64,000 bases of DNA from Anthracocystis setariae. Lineage: Eukaryota; Basidiomycota; Ustilaginomycetes; Ustilaginales; Ustilaginaceae. The stretch lies in assembly GCA_928724745.1 (NCBI GenBank), contig CAKMXJ010000003.1, positions 806,001 through 870,000 of the forward strand, given 5' to 3'. The position numbers and the translations under genes are program-made. Numbering within the stretch: position 1 is the stretch's first letter; the number at the start of each line of letters is the position of its first letter. This document shows positions 10,333 to 21,400 of the stretch, piece by piece. The notes beneath the pieces are model-generated. The model did no database searches, was not told the origin of the DNA, and saw only the letters and a program-made list of their open reading frames with translations.

Positions 10333-12558
10333 ATGGCGGACATCATGCTCGTAGATAAAAGGGGCGCAGACAACATCCCCGTCGACACCACCAGAACCTC
10401 GTTGAACGGCTTTGGTATCTTTGCCATCATCGTCTTTGCTTGCGTGTCGCTCATTGTCATTCGTCCACTCAAAATTCCCATCCCCCATCCGATCGCAAAC
10501 TTCATCCGCACGCTTGCAACCAAGCTCTGGCTCACCCTCGCCGGTCCACCAGACCCCCCCTCTCAGGATTCTCAAGATGCCGAGGCGGTCGAGCGTCAGA
10601 TCAACTCCACTTCTGACACTCAGAAGAAACAGGAGCGCATGTACTTGACCATCGACCATGTTTCAGCACCCGTCATTGGCGTCATCGTCCTCCTCGCAAC
10701 CACCACCATCGGTGGTGAACAAGTGCGTCAAGGCATCGTAGGCGAAGATGGTATCGAACCCTACGATGTCCTCGCCCTCTTCATCTCCCTTGCATATATC
10801 GCCATCTCTCTGGATGCCACGGGTCTGCTTCGCTACCTTGCTTTCCTCATCTGCCTCAAAGCCGGTCGGCAAGGTCGAGAAGCCAAGGGAAAGACGCTCT
10901 ACCTTCTACTCTACTTCTTCTTCTGGTCTGCAGGTGTTCTCGTCGGTAACGATCCAGTCATCCTGTCCGGAACTGCTTTCCTGGTCTACTTTACCAGAGT
11001 TGCTGGCATCAGTCCACCCGATGCATGGATTTGGGCCGAATTCGTCGCCGCCAACATCAGCAGTGCAGTCCTTGTCAGTTCCAATCCCACCAATCTGGTC
11101 ATCGCTAGTGGCTTCGATGTCAACTTCATCACCTACACTGCGTACATGGTGTTGCCCGCGTTTGGAAGTGCTGTAGCAGGGCTGATAGCTATGCTGCTGT
11201 TCTTCCGTAATCGAGAAGCCAAGAAGGTGGAAGAAAGCCACGAGAAGAGCGGGATCAGAAAATTGGTCGAAAACATGCCGGTCATTGGAGAGAGGATCAA
11301 AGTCACCAGGACAGAGAGCCATATGAGGCATCGAACCAATGCAGCCGATGACGCAACTACCGCCGCAGCAACCCCGGATGCAGACAGTCCATATCCAGCG
11401 AGAAACGAGAACAACGAAACTGCACATGGGGGCACCACTCCAGCATCCGAGGCCAACTCGACTGCGCCCATCACCAATCCTCACCCGAAGAAGGCGCGAT
11501 CGGCTCCACTCATCTACATCCCTGAAACCATCATCCGACCGGACGTCGATCCTCGTGCCGCACTCGTGGACAAGACGGGAGCGATCTTTGGAAGTATCGT
11601 CATGGCTGCTACGTTGGCTACGCTGGTGGGCACTTCGGTGATTGGTGGTGTCAAGGTGTTTGAGATCGCTGTGCCAGGGGCTGTGTTGTGCTTGGTTCGG
11701 GACAGTGTAGCCGACTGGCTGCGATGGAGGAATTTTGAACTCGAGAAGAATAAACCGAAGGATGAAGTGGAACAAGTGAAGCAAGAAGGATCCAGCAACG
11801 ATGCGACCAGCAAGACGGATGGTCAGGTCAAGGGCAAAGCGGCGGTTGAGCAAGTCGAGCACATTGAATTGTCGACCCTCTCCGCACCTCGACCCGATAT
11901 AGCCTCTTCCAAAACCACCTCGTCCAAATCCACTTCAACGCTACCCTCTTCCCCTGCTCGAACCCTCTCGCGCAACCCACTTCGTCGGCTCATCCGCGCC
12001 CATCGCCGTCTGACCACCATCTTGCCGACGGTCTCGATCGTGTTCTCACGCCTCCCGTTCCCGCTGCTGCCGTTTGCATTCTCCATGTTCATCCTGGTCC
12101 AAGCCCTGGCGCATGTTGGGTTTATCAACATCCTCTCCTCCGGTCTCGGCCGCGTGTGTTCGGCAGGCTACATCCCCACCGCGTTTTTCATCTCGTTCCT
12201 CGGCATCATCCTTTGCAACATCGGCGGCACCAACATCGGCGCTACGATCCTGCTCACCAAATCCATCCGCTCGCCTTACTTCTCCAACAAAATCGCCAAC
12301 CTCTCCACAACCGAACAGCAACTCATCCTCAAGGTCGCCCAGTACAGCATCGCGTTCGGTAGCAATGTCGGTGCGTTGGGCGGAACGTTTGCCGCCAGTC
12401 TCGCCGGTTTGCTCTGGCTCGGCGGCTTAAAGCAGGGCGGCATCAGTGTCAAAGCCAGACAATTCTTGCTATGGTGCATGGTCGTCATCGTTCCCAGCAC
12501 TGTCATTGGAATCGCTATCATCGTCGCCGAGGTCAGATACTTTCATGTAAATTCATAG
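10333..12558 (+). CDS. ArsB/NhaD/citrate-type ion transporter-like membrane protein
   Basis: 741 aa, with a hydrophobic segment near residues 27-45 and then blocks of membrane helices at about 110-300, 405-450 and 575-735. The segment VLVGNDPVILSGTAFLVYF and the ISSAVLVSSNPTNLVIASGF stretch (repeated in spirit by IGGTNIGATILLT and GSNVGALGGT near the C-terminus) have the re-entrant Asn/Thr-Pro pattern of the ion-transporter superfamily that includes ArsB and the CitT/citrate transporters. Two hydrophilic loops (about 310-395 and 475-565, rich in Ser/Thr/Lys) split the membrane domain, which is common in fungal members. Substrate (arsenite, anion or dicarboxylate) cannot be read from sequence. 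Its stop is only 50 bp from the UTP18 stop on the other strand. Confidence 0.8.
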   Translation: MADIMLVDKRGADNIPVDTTRTSLNGFGIFAIIVFACVSLIVIRPLKIPIPHPIANFIRTLATKLWLTLAGPPDPPSQDSQDAEAVERQINSTSDTQKKQERMYLTIDHVSAPVIGVIVLLATTTIGGEQVRQGIVGEDGIEPYDVLALFISLAYIAISLDATGLLRYLAFLICLKAGRQGREAKGKTLYLLLYFFFWSAGVLVGNDPVILSGTAFLVYFTRVAGISPPDAWIWAEFVAANISSAVLVSSNPTNLVIASGFDVNFITYTAYMVLPAFGSAVAGLIAMLLFFRNREAKKVEESHEKSGIRKLVENMPVIGERIKVTRTESHMRHRTNAADDATTAAATPDADSPYPARNENNETAHGGTTPASEANSTAPITNPHPKKARSAPLIYIPETIIRPDVDPRAALVDKTGAIFGSIVMAATLATLVGTSVIGGVKVFEIAVPGAVLCLVRDSVADWLRWRNFELEKNKPKDEVEQVKQEGSSNDATSKTDGQVKGKAAVEQVEHIELSTLSAPRPDIASSKTTSSKSTSTLPSSPARTLSRNPLRRLIRAHRRLTTILPTVSIVFSRLPFPLLPFAFSMFILVQALAHVGFINILSSGLGRVCSAGYIPTAFFISFLGIILCNIGGTNIGATILLTKSIRSPYFSNKIANLSTTEQQLILKVAQYSIAFGSNVGALGGTFAASLAGLLWLGGLKQGGISVKARQFLLWCMVVIVPSTVIGIAIIVAEVRYFHVNS

Positions 12559-12608
12559 ACACCTTGCCTTTGTCATCATTCATTCTTGATAGCAGCTGCT
12601 ACCTCAAC

Positions 12609-14714
12609 CTACAAATAGTGTCGAAGCGAGTAGAGGAGGACCTTTCCTCTAGTGTTGCCAATCGCAACGTACTGACTGTGAGGGCTGAAATCGACCGAAC
12701 TGACACTACCGAGCGGCGTACCGCTGGTGGGCCAATTGCTAAACACGCGCATACTCGGGAAATGCACCAATCGCAACGCATCCTTCTTGAGCTTGGATGC
12801 AATCGCCAAGATCTGACCATCGCCATTCCATCGCATCGTCGTCGTCGCCGTGACCAGATTCTCCACCGTCTTGACTGCGTCCATACTACCTCCCGGCACC
12901 TTACCGAACACTGCTGTATCGTCATCCACTGCACGTGCCGAGGGGAGCAATGTGGATGACGACGAGACATAAGAGACTGAGGGACGCTTGTAGATGTTGA
13001 CGATGCCACCATCGCTTCCGACCGACCACAACTTTCCGTTGGGCGAAACTTCCAGACCCTTAGCAGCGAACGAGCCAGGGTCGTTCCAGATCGATGTGCA
13101 TCCGACCTGCATGCCCATATTTCGGATATCCCACAGATGAACGCTGCCTTCCGTGGACATGGTGAGCAGTTCGATATCCTTGCCCGTGCCCGTAACACCG
13201 ATCCCCGTTCCGCGGTCGCCGAGAACCGATGCTGCATCCCAAGTGAACCCTGCAAGCGGAGAGTTCATGCGCACCCCACCAATACGAGTCCCTCCCGAAG
13301 CACCTGATCGACCCCAATCCAACAAATGCACCACTCCGCGACGTCCACCCACGCCAAGCAGCCTGTTACCCTGCTCGGCGGTATTGGGCTGGAACTTGGC
13401 ATCCGACAACTTGAGCTCGGTCGCATCGTCGTCCGCAGACGACTGCGCGTTGAGCGATCCAGCGCCTCGCCACGGAATCGAGCGCACCACGCGACCGGCT
13501 TGCAAGTCGTACGCATACAGGAACGGTCGAATGCCCGAAATGAGCACCGACGAGCCCGACGGGTGGAAACTGGCGTGTTGGATCGGCAGATCCGCAACAT
13601 GGATCGTCTGCACGAGCGGGTTGGTCTTGCCGTCGATCTGAAATAGACGTACACGTCTGTCCTTGGATGCGGTCATAAGCACGCTGGCCCGCGGATTCGG
13701 ATGGAAACGAACCATTTCGATACCGGGTAGCGACTCTTCGGCCGCGATGGCATGTGCGTTCTGCGCATCGTTGGCGTTGCGAAGACGGTCGAGCTCGATC
13801 TCTCCCGCCCTGAGCTTACCACGAGCTTTGACCGATTTCAACGAGGACGCATCTTTGTTGGAACCATAGCCTTGGATAAGGCCAGTGTCGCTGCGGAGGA
13901 GATCATGGATGCCCTTGTTGGCATGTTCGTTGATGATGACCGCCTCGCCAGCGCCGTCGTCGAACTGGTTGGTGTTGTCCGCTAGGGTGGTCAGACGGTA
14001 GGACGCCCAGCCGGGTCGAGGATGCAGCTTTTCAAACTGGGAACGAAGTCGGAGCTCATACTCTAGACCGCTGATTTTGGTTTCGCCCACCTCTTGGCGA
14101 AGCCGACGCAGACGAGCTGATCCCACGCGCGAGCCATTGGCCGCAAGATTGTTGCTGCGAGTAAGGTCGATGGTAAGTGCAGCATCGTCAGGGTCGGTCC
14201 AGACGCAGCGTTTTGTGCGCGTCGGCTTCTTGACAACCGGCTTGCTCGAGCTGGCAGCAGCATTGCCGATCAGAATATCATCGTCGTCATCGTCAGCGGA
14301 GTCATGATCAGAGGCGGACGCTTGTCGAGCTTCGTCCTCAAGCTGACCGTCATCATCACCACCAGCTGTATCCACCATGAAAAGATCGCCATCGGCTACA
14401 CCGCCATCCTGTAGCGCATCATTGTCGTCGTCGTCGTCGTCATCATCGTCGTCTCTGTCCGGAAGAATTGCATCTTGTCCTGTCGCGCGGGATGCTGATG
14501 TCGAAGGCTGGGAGAGAAGGGAAGAGGAGCCACCAAAGATGAGTTTTTCGAGGTCGAGTTCGTTGTCGGCTGGTGGCGGTGGTGGTCGTTTCTTTCGACT
14601 GCCAGCAAGTGTGCTGTTGTTGGCACCCAAAACGGCTGGTGCAGCAGCGCCTTCGTCTAGGTTTGGGTGTGCGTCTGTGACGTCGGCGTCCCGCCTTGAC
14701 CTCTTCCGACCCAT
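12609..14714 (-). CDS. UTP18: U3 snoRNP / SSU processome WD40 protein UTP18
   Basis: Nucleolar component of the small-subunit processome, needed for 18S pre-rRNA processing. 701 aa. An acidic, low-complexity N-terminus with Asp runs (about 90-155) is followed by the UTP18 signature: VWTDPDDAALTIDL, then RLRRLR, then ISGLEYELRLRSQFEKLHPRPGWA. A C-terminal WD40 propeller starts around residue 330 (MVRFHPNPRASVLMTASKD, then repeats ending LYSLRHYL). A basic KRSRRD segment follows the initiating Met and likely serves as a nuclear signal. The start at 14714 is the first ATG and gives the full family architecture. Divergently transcribed from HEM3. Confidence 0.92.
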   Translation of the reverse strand: MGRKRSRRDADVTDAHPNLDEGAAAPAVLGANNSTLAGSRKKRPPPPPADNELDLEKLIFGGSSSLLSQPSTSASRATGQDAILPDRDDDDDDDDDDNDALQDGGVADGDLFMVDTAGGDDDGQLEDEARQASASDHDSADDDDDDILIGNAAASSSKPVVKKPTRTKRCVWTDPDDAALTIDLTRSNNLAANGSRVGSARLRRLRQEVGETKISGLEYELRLRSQFEKLHPRPGWASYRLTTLADNTNQFDDGAGEAVIINEHANKGIHDLLRSDTGLIQGYGSNKDASSLKSVKARGKLRAGEIELDRLRNANDAQNAHAIAAEESLPGIEMVRFHPNPRASVLMTASKDRRVRLFQIDGKTNPLVQTIHVADLPIQHASFHPSGSSVLISGIRPFLYAYDLQAGRVVRSIPWRGAGSLNAQSSADDDATELKLSDAKFQPNTAEQGNRLLGVGGRRGVVHLLDWGRSGASGGTRIGGVRMNSPLAGFTWDAASVLGDRGTGIGVTGTGKDIELLTMSTEGSVHLWDIRNMGMQVGCTSIWNDPGSFAAKGLEVSPNGKLWSVGSDGGIVNIYKRPSVSYVSSSSTLLPSARAVDDDTAVFGKVPGGSMDAVKTVENLVTATTTMRWNGDGQILAIASKLKKDALRLVHFPSMRVFSNWPTSGTPLGSVSSVDFSPHSQYVAIGNTRGKVLLYSLRHYL

Positions 14715-14814
14715 GATTGTGGTACACGCTACGGTCTCGTGGGTGGTTGAGGTAGCGTCGTAGCTATATCCAAGATGTCAGTGCGGTGTGCGTGCAGTGA
14801 AGGATGGACAGCTC

Positions 14815-14845
<31 letters not shown>

Positions 14846-15612
14846 GACGAACAAGGTCGTTGTTGGTGGCTCCACCTTAACCAAAATTCTCAAAACTTTC
14901 TTCCTGTCGAAAAATATTCAATCACTCAATTATGACTAAAGCAGACGCAGAGAAATGCTTCTGTTAGATCGATGGCGCACTCTTTTCTTTTAAGTTGCTT
15001 TTTCTGATTAGAAATCGGCGAGCGAGAGTGTGGACCGGCAGCCACCGGCTTGGAAAAAAAAAACAAAAACAAAAAAAATCTTGAAGGTGCGGTCGCCGAC
15101 TGTTCCGTGGTGTGGCGTGGCGCGGCTCAACAAAACAACTCTACTCTACTCGACTCGACTCGATTGCAGGATGATTCAGATTTTAATTGAGCAGCAAACA
15201 AAAAATAAAAAAAAAAATGTCATTGGGCAGCAGTCAAAGCGTCAAAGCCATTCAACAGAGACCCTTTTCTCGATTCCGAGTCTCGTGAGTGAGCGAGCGA
15301 GCTGATTCTTGCATGCATGCGCATAGCTGAACGACAATCAAGCCTTTCTTCCATCATCCAGCAATCATCAGGCCATTGCTTGCCATCTCTTCTTCGCCGG
15401 AAAACCACCCATACGCTCGTTCAGCAGGCAGACAAGGACTAGTAGCAAGCAAGCAAACAAATCAAGGTCGATTCTCTCTACATACCATTCCTGGTGGAAC
15501 ATCCTTCCTTCGCAACATTCGCATCGTGTGCCACCGAAAGGCTTCTACCCACCTCACTTGGACTTGGATTGCAACCTCGAGCTGAATCATCGCAATTTAA
15601 TCAAGCCTAAAG
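14715..15612. other. Divergent UTP18/HEM3 promoter region
   Basis: 898 bp without a convincing gene. It holds a (GA)n tract near 14815-14840, A-rich runs near 15054-15078 and 15199-15216, and a short CTCGA repeat array at about 15139-15164 that recurs upstream of RPA2. The last 250 bp before the HEM3 ATG are C/T-rich, leader-like sequence. Confidence 0.6.
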
Positions 15613-17913
15613 ATGTCGCCCACCCAGCAAGATACAGTCTCCGCTGCGTCGTCGTTACGGACGGATGCTGCACCGCAAACCAGGCAACATCGAGCACCTT
15701 CCTGGAGCGATAGCTCTGCTTGCCCCGTACCACACGCCAAGTCACAACCCTTACCCCCTGGCCATCCTCCTGTTCCCGATGCGCCAGCCTCAACACTCTT
15801 TCCTCCCACCGACTCGCGATGCATCTTCTACCGCTCGCCAGAGGATTTCGCCCAGACACCGCCACTTTCCCGTTCGGCTTCATCGTCCATGCTCTCTTCC
15901 ACAGCCACTTTGCCATCGCTTCATGAGCTCGCTGTCACTCACAGCGCATCTGTTTCCGAATTTAACCGCGCTCAGAAGCTTGACCAGGCACGAAAGGAGG
16001 CCAACATCAACCCCTTGCCTATGGACAAGCAGGGTCAGCTCGGCCTCGACCCCAGCTCCACCCTTGTCCTTGCAAGCCGCAACAGTCAGCTCGCTCTCGT
16101 ACAGAGCTCCCACGTCAGCGCCATGCTAGAAGCACGCTACGGACGATCGTCACCACTCTTTCGTCCCCACCTCGAACAAACAGCCAGCACACTCGAATCG
16201 CCACCCACCAGCTCGGATGTATACAATCCCGAACCGTCATCTTCAGGCATGCGCCTGCAACAAGTATGTCCCAATCATTCCGACAAGGACGTCGACTTCC
16301 TCCGCAACATTCTCCAAGGCTTCCACACCGCACCGCAAGCCCCACTGCGACCCCATGTGTTCCCCATCACCTCCATGTCGACCGCTGGAGACCAGAATCT
16401 TCGGTCGCCACTCTACGTAATTGGCGGTGAGGGCAAGGCGATCTGGACCAAGGAGCTCGAAACTGCACTCGAACAAGGTGCTGTGGATGCCATCGTGCAC
16501 TGCCTCAAGGACGTCCCAACCGCTTTGCCCAACGGTCTAGAGCTCGCTGCTGTGCTCGAGCGTGAAGATCCACGCGATGCGCTCGTCGTCAAGGCGGGTC
16601 TGCCTTACAAGGTTCTCGACGAGCTTCCAGTCGGATCGGTCATCGGCACTTCCTCCGTCCGCAGAGTAGCTCAGCTTCGCCGCAGATACCCGCACCTTGT
16701 GTTTAGCGATGTACGCGGCAACATCAATACGCGTCTTGCCAAGCTCGACGCTCCCAACGGTCCTTACACTGCCCTGATTCTGGCTGCCGCTGGTCTTGTC
16801 CGGCTCAACATGCATGCGAGGATCACCGCTTTCCTCAGCTCGCCCGTCCTTCTTCACTCGGTAGGACAAGGGTCGCTGACGATCGAGGTGCGTACTCCTC
16901 CCGAGGGTGCCGATCCTACCACCAACCGTGATGCACGCATTCGAGAGCTTGTCAGGTCGATCGGCGACTGGCGTTCCCTCTTCCGTTGCGAAGCGGAACG
17001 TGCGTTGCTCAGAGAGCTCGAAGGTGGATGCTCTATCCCTGTCGGTGTCGAGACGAGGTTCGACGATCATGAACAGGTCGAAGGTCAGCGCAGCGAGGCT
17101 ATTGCGCTCGTAGATGACTTTATCACCAACGGAGATGCTGCTGCCAAGGCGGAGCTACCCAATGGCGGTATGCCACTCGTCCGGGACGGACACACCATTC
17201 CAGCTTGTCAACTTACGGGCACCGACGTCGACACAAAGAAGATCGATGCAGCACCAACACGACCACCTCTGGAATCACTCGCTACTGGCGTGCAGGAGTT
17301 GGAAGCTGCCAAAGCAAAGAGTACCAATGCCGCTACACTTGCCGACAAGATCGTATCGACATCCTACAGCATTGTCGACCGCGCAACTCCTGCACTTGAG
17401 GGCCGCATGCTCCACCTCGATGCCATCGTCGTGTCTTTGGACGGTAGCCAAGAATCGCGCTACTCTGCTTCCAAGCTCTGCAAGACCGCCGACGACGCGA
17501 GAGAGCTTGGCGTTCATGTCGCTCATGAACTTGCCCACAAGAAAGGCGCCAGGGCCATCCTGGAAGAGGTGGAACGACACCGCAAGATGGCCGAAGAGGC
17601 CGATCGGCGTCGTCGCGAGGAAGCTCGCAAGCGAAAAGCGATGGGATTGCCCGGCGGAGAGACCAACGGCATCCCAGTCACAAATGGGGTAGCTGGTGCA
17701 GCCGAGTCTGGAGATCTGAATGCACTCAAGAAGTCGAGGGATAGCTGGATGCGTGGCCAGGCAGAGATCACCCTTGCTTCCGAGCTGGAGAAGTTCCGCC
17801 AAAATCACGCTACCAGTACGGGCGGTGCGGCCGACCAAGCTTGCAATCCGCTCGAGATGGACAGAAGGGGTGTGCCGAGAGATGACGGCCAGCCCAAAGC
17901 TTGGGAGGTGTGA
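15613..17913 (+). CDS. HEM3: Hydroxymethylbilane synthase (porphobilinogen deaminase)
   Basis: Third step of haem biosynthesis: four porphobilinogen molecules are joined to hydroxymethylbilane on a dipyrromethane cofactor. 766 aa, roughly twice the usual length. Core motifs are VLASRNSQLALVQ (about 152-164), the GGEGKAIWTKELE and HCLKDVPTALP segments, GTSSVRRVAQL and DVRGNINTRLAKLD with the substrate-binding arginines, and EGGCSIPVG carrying the cofactor cysteine C473. Extra material comprises an N-terminal Ser/Pro-rich extension of about 150 aa, an insert of about 70 aa (178-248), a domain-3 insert of about 118 aa (480-597), and a charged C-terminal extension after about 655. All catalytic parts are present in one frame. 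A GTATGT at 16264 inside the first insert could mark an unrecognised intron, but I found no acceptor that preserves the frame. Confidence 0.93.
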   Translation: MSPTQQDTVSAASSLRTDAAPQTRQHRAPSWSDSSACPVPHAKSQPLPPGHPPVPDAPASTLFPPTDSRCIFYRSPEDFAQTPPLSRSASSSMLSSTATLPSLHELAVTHSASVSEFNRAQKLDQARKEANINPLPMDKQGQLGLDPSSTLVLASRNSQLALVQSSHVSAMLEARYGRSSPLFRPHLEQTASTLESPPTSSDVYNPEPSSSGMRLQQVCPNHSDKDVDFLRNILQGFHTAPQAPLRPHVFPITSMSTAGDQNLRSPLYVIGGEGKAIWTKELETALEQGAVDAIVHCLKDVPTALPNGLELAAVLEREDPRDALVVKAGLPYKVLDELPVGSVIGTSSVRRVAQLRRRYPHLVFSDVRGNINTRLAKLDAPNGPYTALILAAAGLVRLNMHARITAFLSSPVLLHSVGQGSLTIEVRTPPEGADPTTNRDARIRELVRSIGDWRSLFRCEAERALLRELEGGCSIPVGVETRFDDHEQVEGQRSEAIALVDDFITNGDAAAKAELPNGGMPLVRDGHTIPACQLTGTDVDTKKIDAAPTRPPLESLATGVQELEAAKAKSTNAATLADKIVSTSYSIVDRATPALEGRMLHLDAIVVSLDGSQESRYSASKLCKTADDARELGVHVAHELAHKKGARAILEEVERHRKMAEEADRRRREEARKRKAMGLPGGETNGIPVTNGVAGAAESGDLNALKKSRDSWMRGQAEITLASELEKFRQNHATSTGGAADQACNPLEMDRRGVPRDDGQPKAWEV

Positions 17914-18442
17914 GTTGGTGCATCTCACAACACATCTGTTTCTTATCTTATCTTCATTCCACATTGCAATCGATACCACTCCTCTTCCACTTTGTTCTTT
18001 GCTCATGTGTTTGTGCATGTGATGAGTGCAATCTTGTCTCTGAAGCTCCTTTGAGGTTGAGATGGCGAGTTGTGAGCAACGGGACGAGGCTGTTAGAGCG
18101 CCGTTGCGTCGAGCTGCCAATAATGATGTTGTCACGTGCGGTAAAGAGAGCCTTTTGCTTGGACCGGATTGCGGAAATGAGAAAAGGGCGCTGCAAAGGT
18201 GAAGAAAATTTCAGAATTTTTGGTTGAGCGCTTCAATTTTGTGTTTCCTCAGTGAACCTCTGCTCTGTGCTGTGCTGCTTGCAACCCTGGTGGTCAACTT
18301 TACTCCATCGTCCTCCTATCACCCCGACCACATCTAATCCTACTCGACTCGACTCGACATCTCTTCTCCCCTCACCTCCTTCTTCTTTGGAGATCGCGTC
18401 GATTCTGGAGTGTGCTGCGATCTACGCGCGCCCCTCTCTCCA
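17914..18442. other. HEM3-RPA2 intergenic region
   Basis: 529 bp in tandem orientation. A CTCGA repeat array (about 18341-18359) sits roughly 85 bp upstream of the RPA2 ATG within C/T-rich leader sequence. An in-frame GTG at 18410 precedes the RPA2 ATG but is not a credible start. No gene is seen. Confidence 0.6.
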
Positions 18443-21400
18443 ATGTCGAGCAGCATGTCGTCAGCCAGCTCCTCGAGCTCTCGCTCGTCCTTCGACGGAC
18501 CTTCTACTCCTCCCGATAGCGTTCCCTCGCTACCCAATTCGATCAAGGCTGCACGCCAAGAGGCCGGTATCGACACAGTAGAGCCGTTGTGGAAGAAGCG
18601 CCACACTTTCTTCCCCTTGGAGCGTCAAGAGCGTTACTCTGCCCCCACCGATAAAGGCTTCGTCGCCCCCGAACTCACCGAGCTCGTGGCTCCCAACATC
18701 GAATCTTTCAACGCTCTCTGGGCTGAAGACCCTTCGCTCGACCCACCAGCCAATACCGTCTTGGGCTTCCACAATGAAGGCACCGGCCTTCTAGAAAAGT
18801 CGCTTCGCCGCCTTGCGCCAAGAATCGTCTTTGACGGCCAAGGCGACGCCAACCACGGTCTCGGTAACCGTATCACACTGCGCATGGATAGCGTCAACCT
18901 GTCCAAACCGCTCGTCTCGGAGCGTGCCAAGGGTGTTCGCGAACGCAGGGTCTTCCCTACCGAGGCGAGAGAGAGGTTGTTCACCTACACGGGCAAACTT
19001 ACGGCTCGTCTGTCCTGGAGCGTAAATGGTGATCCTGAGCAGAGCGAGATCGTTTCCCTCGGTAGCTGCCCTGTGTTGGTGAGGTCCAACCGGTGTAATC
19101 TGAGGGGAATGTCTTCGAGGGAGCTCGTTGCTCACCATGAAGAGGCGAACGAGTTTGGCGGTTACTTCCTGGTCAACGGAAATGAGCGTCTTATTCGTTA
19201 CCTGATTGTGGCCAAGGCCAACAGTCCACAGGCGATCGAGCGTCCTTCGTTCGAGAAGCGTGGTCCCAGCTACTCCAACAAGGCCGTCGTCATTCGTTGC
19301 CTTCACAAACAAGACCTCATCTCGGTCACCAACGCTATCCACTACCTTCACAACGGTGGTTTGACCCTTCGATTCAGCTGGAGGAAGCAAGAGTACATGG
19401 TGCCCGTCGTTATGGTGCTCAAAGCGCTTGTCGATGCCACCGACAAGGAGATCTTCGCCTCGATCGTCCAAGGCGATTTCGAAAACACGTTCCTCACCGA
19501 TCGTGTCGAGCTTCTTCTCCGAAACTTCAAGCAGTACAGTCTCTGGTCCGGTCACCAGTGTCTCGAGTATCTCGGATCTAAGTTCCGCGTCGTTCTGGGT
19601 TGCCCAGAGGACTGGACCGATGCGCAGGTCGGAAGCGAGCTCATCCACCGCATCTTCCTCGTCCACCTCGACAGCCCGAGGGACAAGTACAAGATGCTCA
19701 TCTTCATGATCCAGAAGCTCTACTCGCTCGTGGCGGGTGAGTCTTGTGCGGACAATGCGGATTCGTCCCAGCACCACGAGATCCTCATGCCTGGGTTCCT
19801 GGTGGGTCAGATCATCAAGGAACGCATCGACGAGGCGGTGGGTAATATCCGTGCTCAGATCGCAAGGGATGTCAGGATGAAGGTCAAGGGCGTTGACTTT
19901 TTCGACGCAAAGTACATCAAGAAGACCGTGACCAAGGTCAACATCGATATCGGTGTCAAGATCGCCTCGTTCCTCGCCACCGGTAACCTCTCTTCGCCTT
20001 CGGGGTTGGATCTGCAGCAGACCTCGGGTTTCACCATCATGGCGGAAAAGCTCAATTTTGCCCGTTACCTGGCCCATTTCCGTTCGGTCCATCGTGGTGC
20101 TTTCTTCGCCGAACTCAAGACCACCTCGGTGCGAAAGCTGCTGCCGGAAGCCTGGGGTTTCCTTTGCCCCGTCCACACGCCAGATGGCTCGCCCTGTGGT
20201 TTGCTTAATCACTTTTCGCATACTTGCCGCATGACTACGCGTCAGCCGGATGTTTCGCACATTCATGCTTTGCTTTCGGGTCTCGGCATGACTGAAGCCG
20301 CCTTTGCTGTGGGTGCGATCGGCGCTGCCGCTTCCAAGAACGCCGCGGATAGGAACAACATTGTCGTGGTGCAGCTCGACGGTGCCATTTTGGGTTACAC
20401 GACCCCGGCGCTGGCGAAGCACATGGCAACCGCTCTGCGTATCTGGAAGACCGAGGGTCTCCACCACGTGCCGCTCGATTTGGAGATTGGATTCGTCCCG
20501 ACTTCGCGTGCCGGTCAGTATCCGGGTCTTTACCTGTTCTCGAACCGCGCACGAATGATGCGTCCTGTGCGATTGCTGCACAACAACAAGATCGACATGG
20601 TTGGTCCGTTTGAGCAAGTCTACCTTGACATTGCCTGCGATGCGTCCGAGATTATCGCGGGTGTTTCTACGCACGTCGAACTGGCTCCTACCTCGATCCT
20701 TTCGGTTTTAGCCAACCTGACGCCGTTCTCGGACTACAACCAGTCGCCACGTAACTGTTACCAAGCGCAGATGATGAAACAGACCATGGGAACCGCATCT
20801 ACGGCTGTGTCGCGTCGTACGGATAACAAGCTGTACCGCATTCAGACGCCTCAAACGCCCGTGGTGCGACCGGAACTGTACAACAAGTATGGGTTCGACG
20901 ATTACCCGAACGGCACCAACGCGATTGTTGCCGTCATCTCGTACACGGGCTACGATATGGAGGATGCCATGATTCTGAACAAGTCGGCGCACGAGCGCGG
21001 GTTCGGGTACGGAACCGTGTACAAGTCCGAGACGATCGATCTGCGCGATCTTAAGGGCAAATCGAGTTCGAGCGTTGCGACGCTTCACTTTGGCTTTGCG
21101 CCCAACTCGCGAGCCACCGAGGCGCAGCGTGCGATCCTGGACCAGGACGGTCTGCCGTACATTGGGCAGAAGGTGATGGCGGGCGAGCCGATCTGTGCCT
21201 ACTGGGACGAGGTGAGCGGTAAGACGATGTTTAAGAAGTTCAAGGGCGACGAGTATGCGTATGTGGATACGGTGCGTTTGCTCGGTGCGGATGCTGGGTC
21301 GGGTGGCGGCGATAGCGAGTGCCAGAAGGTTCAGATTATGTTGAGGATCACACGTTCGCCCGTGATTGGCGACAAGTTTTCGTCGCGTCATGGGCAGAAG

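Noticed and set aside
16264..16340. Possible intron in HEM3 starting at GTATGT
   Set aside because: No acceptor in the following 100 bp preserves the frame with a good consensus; kept as an open-frame insert.
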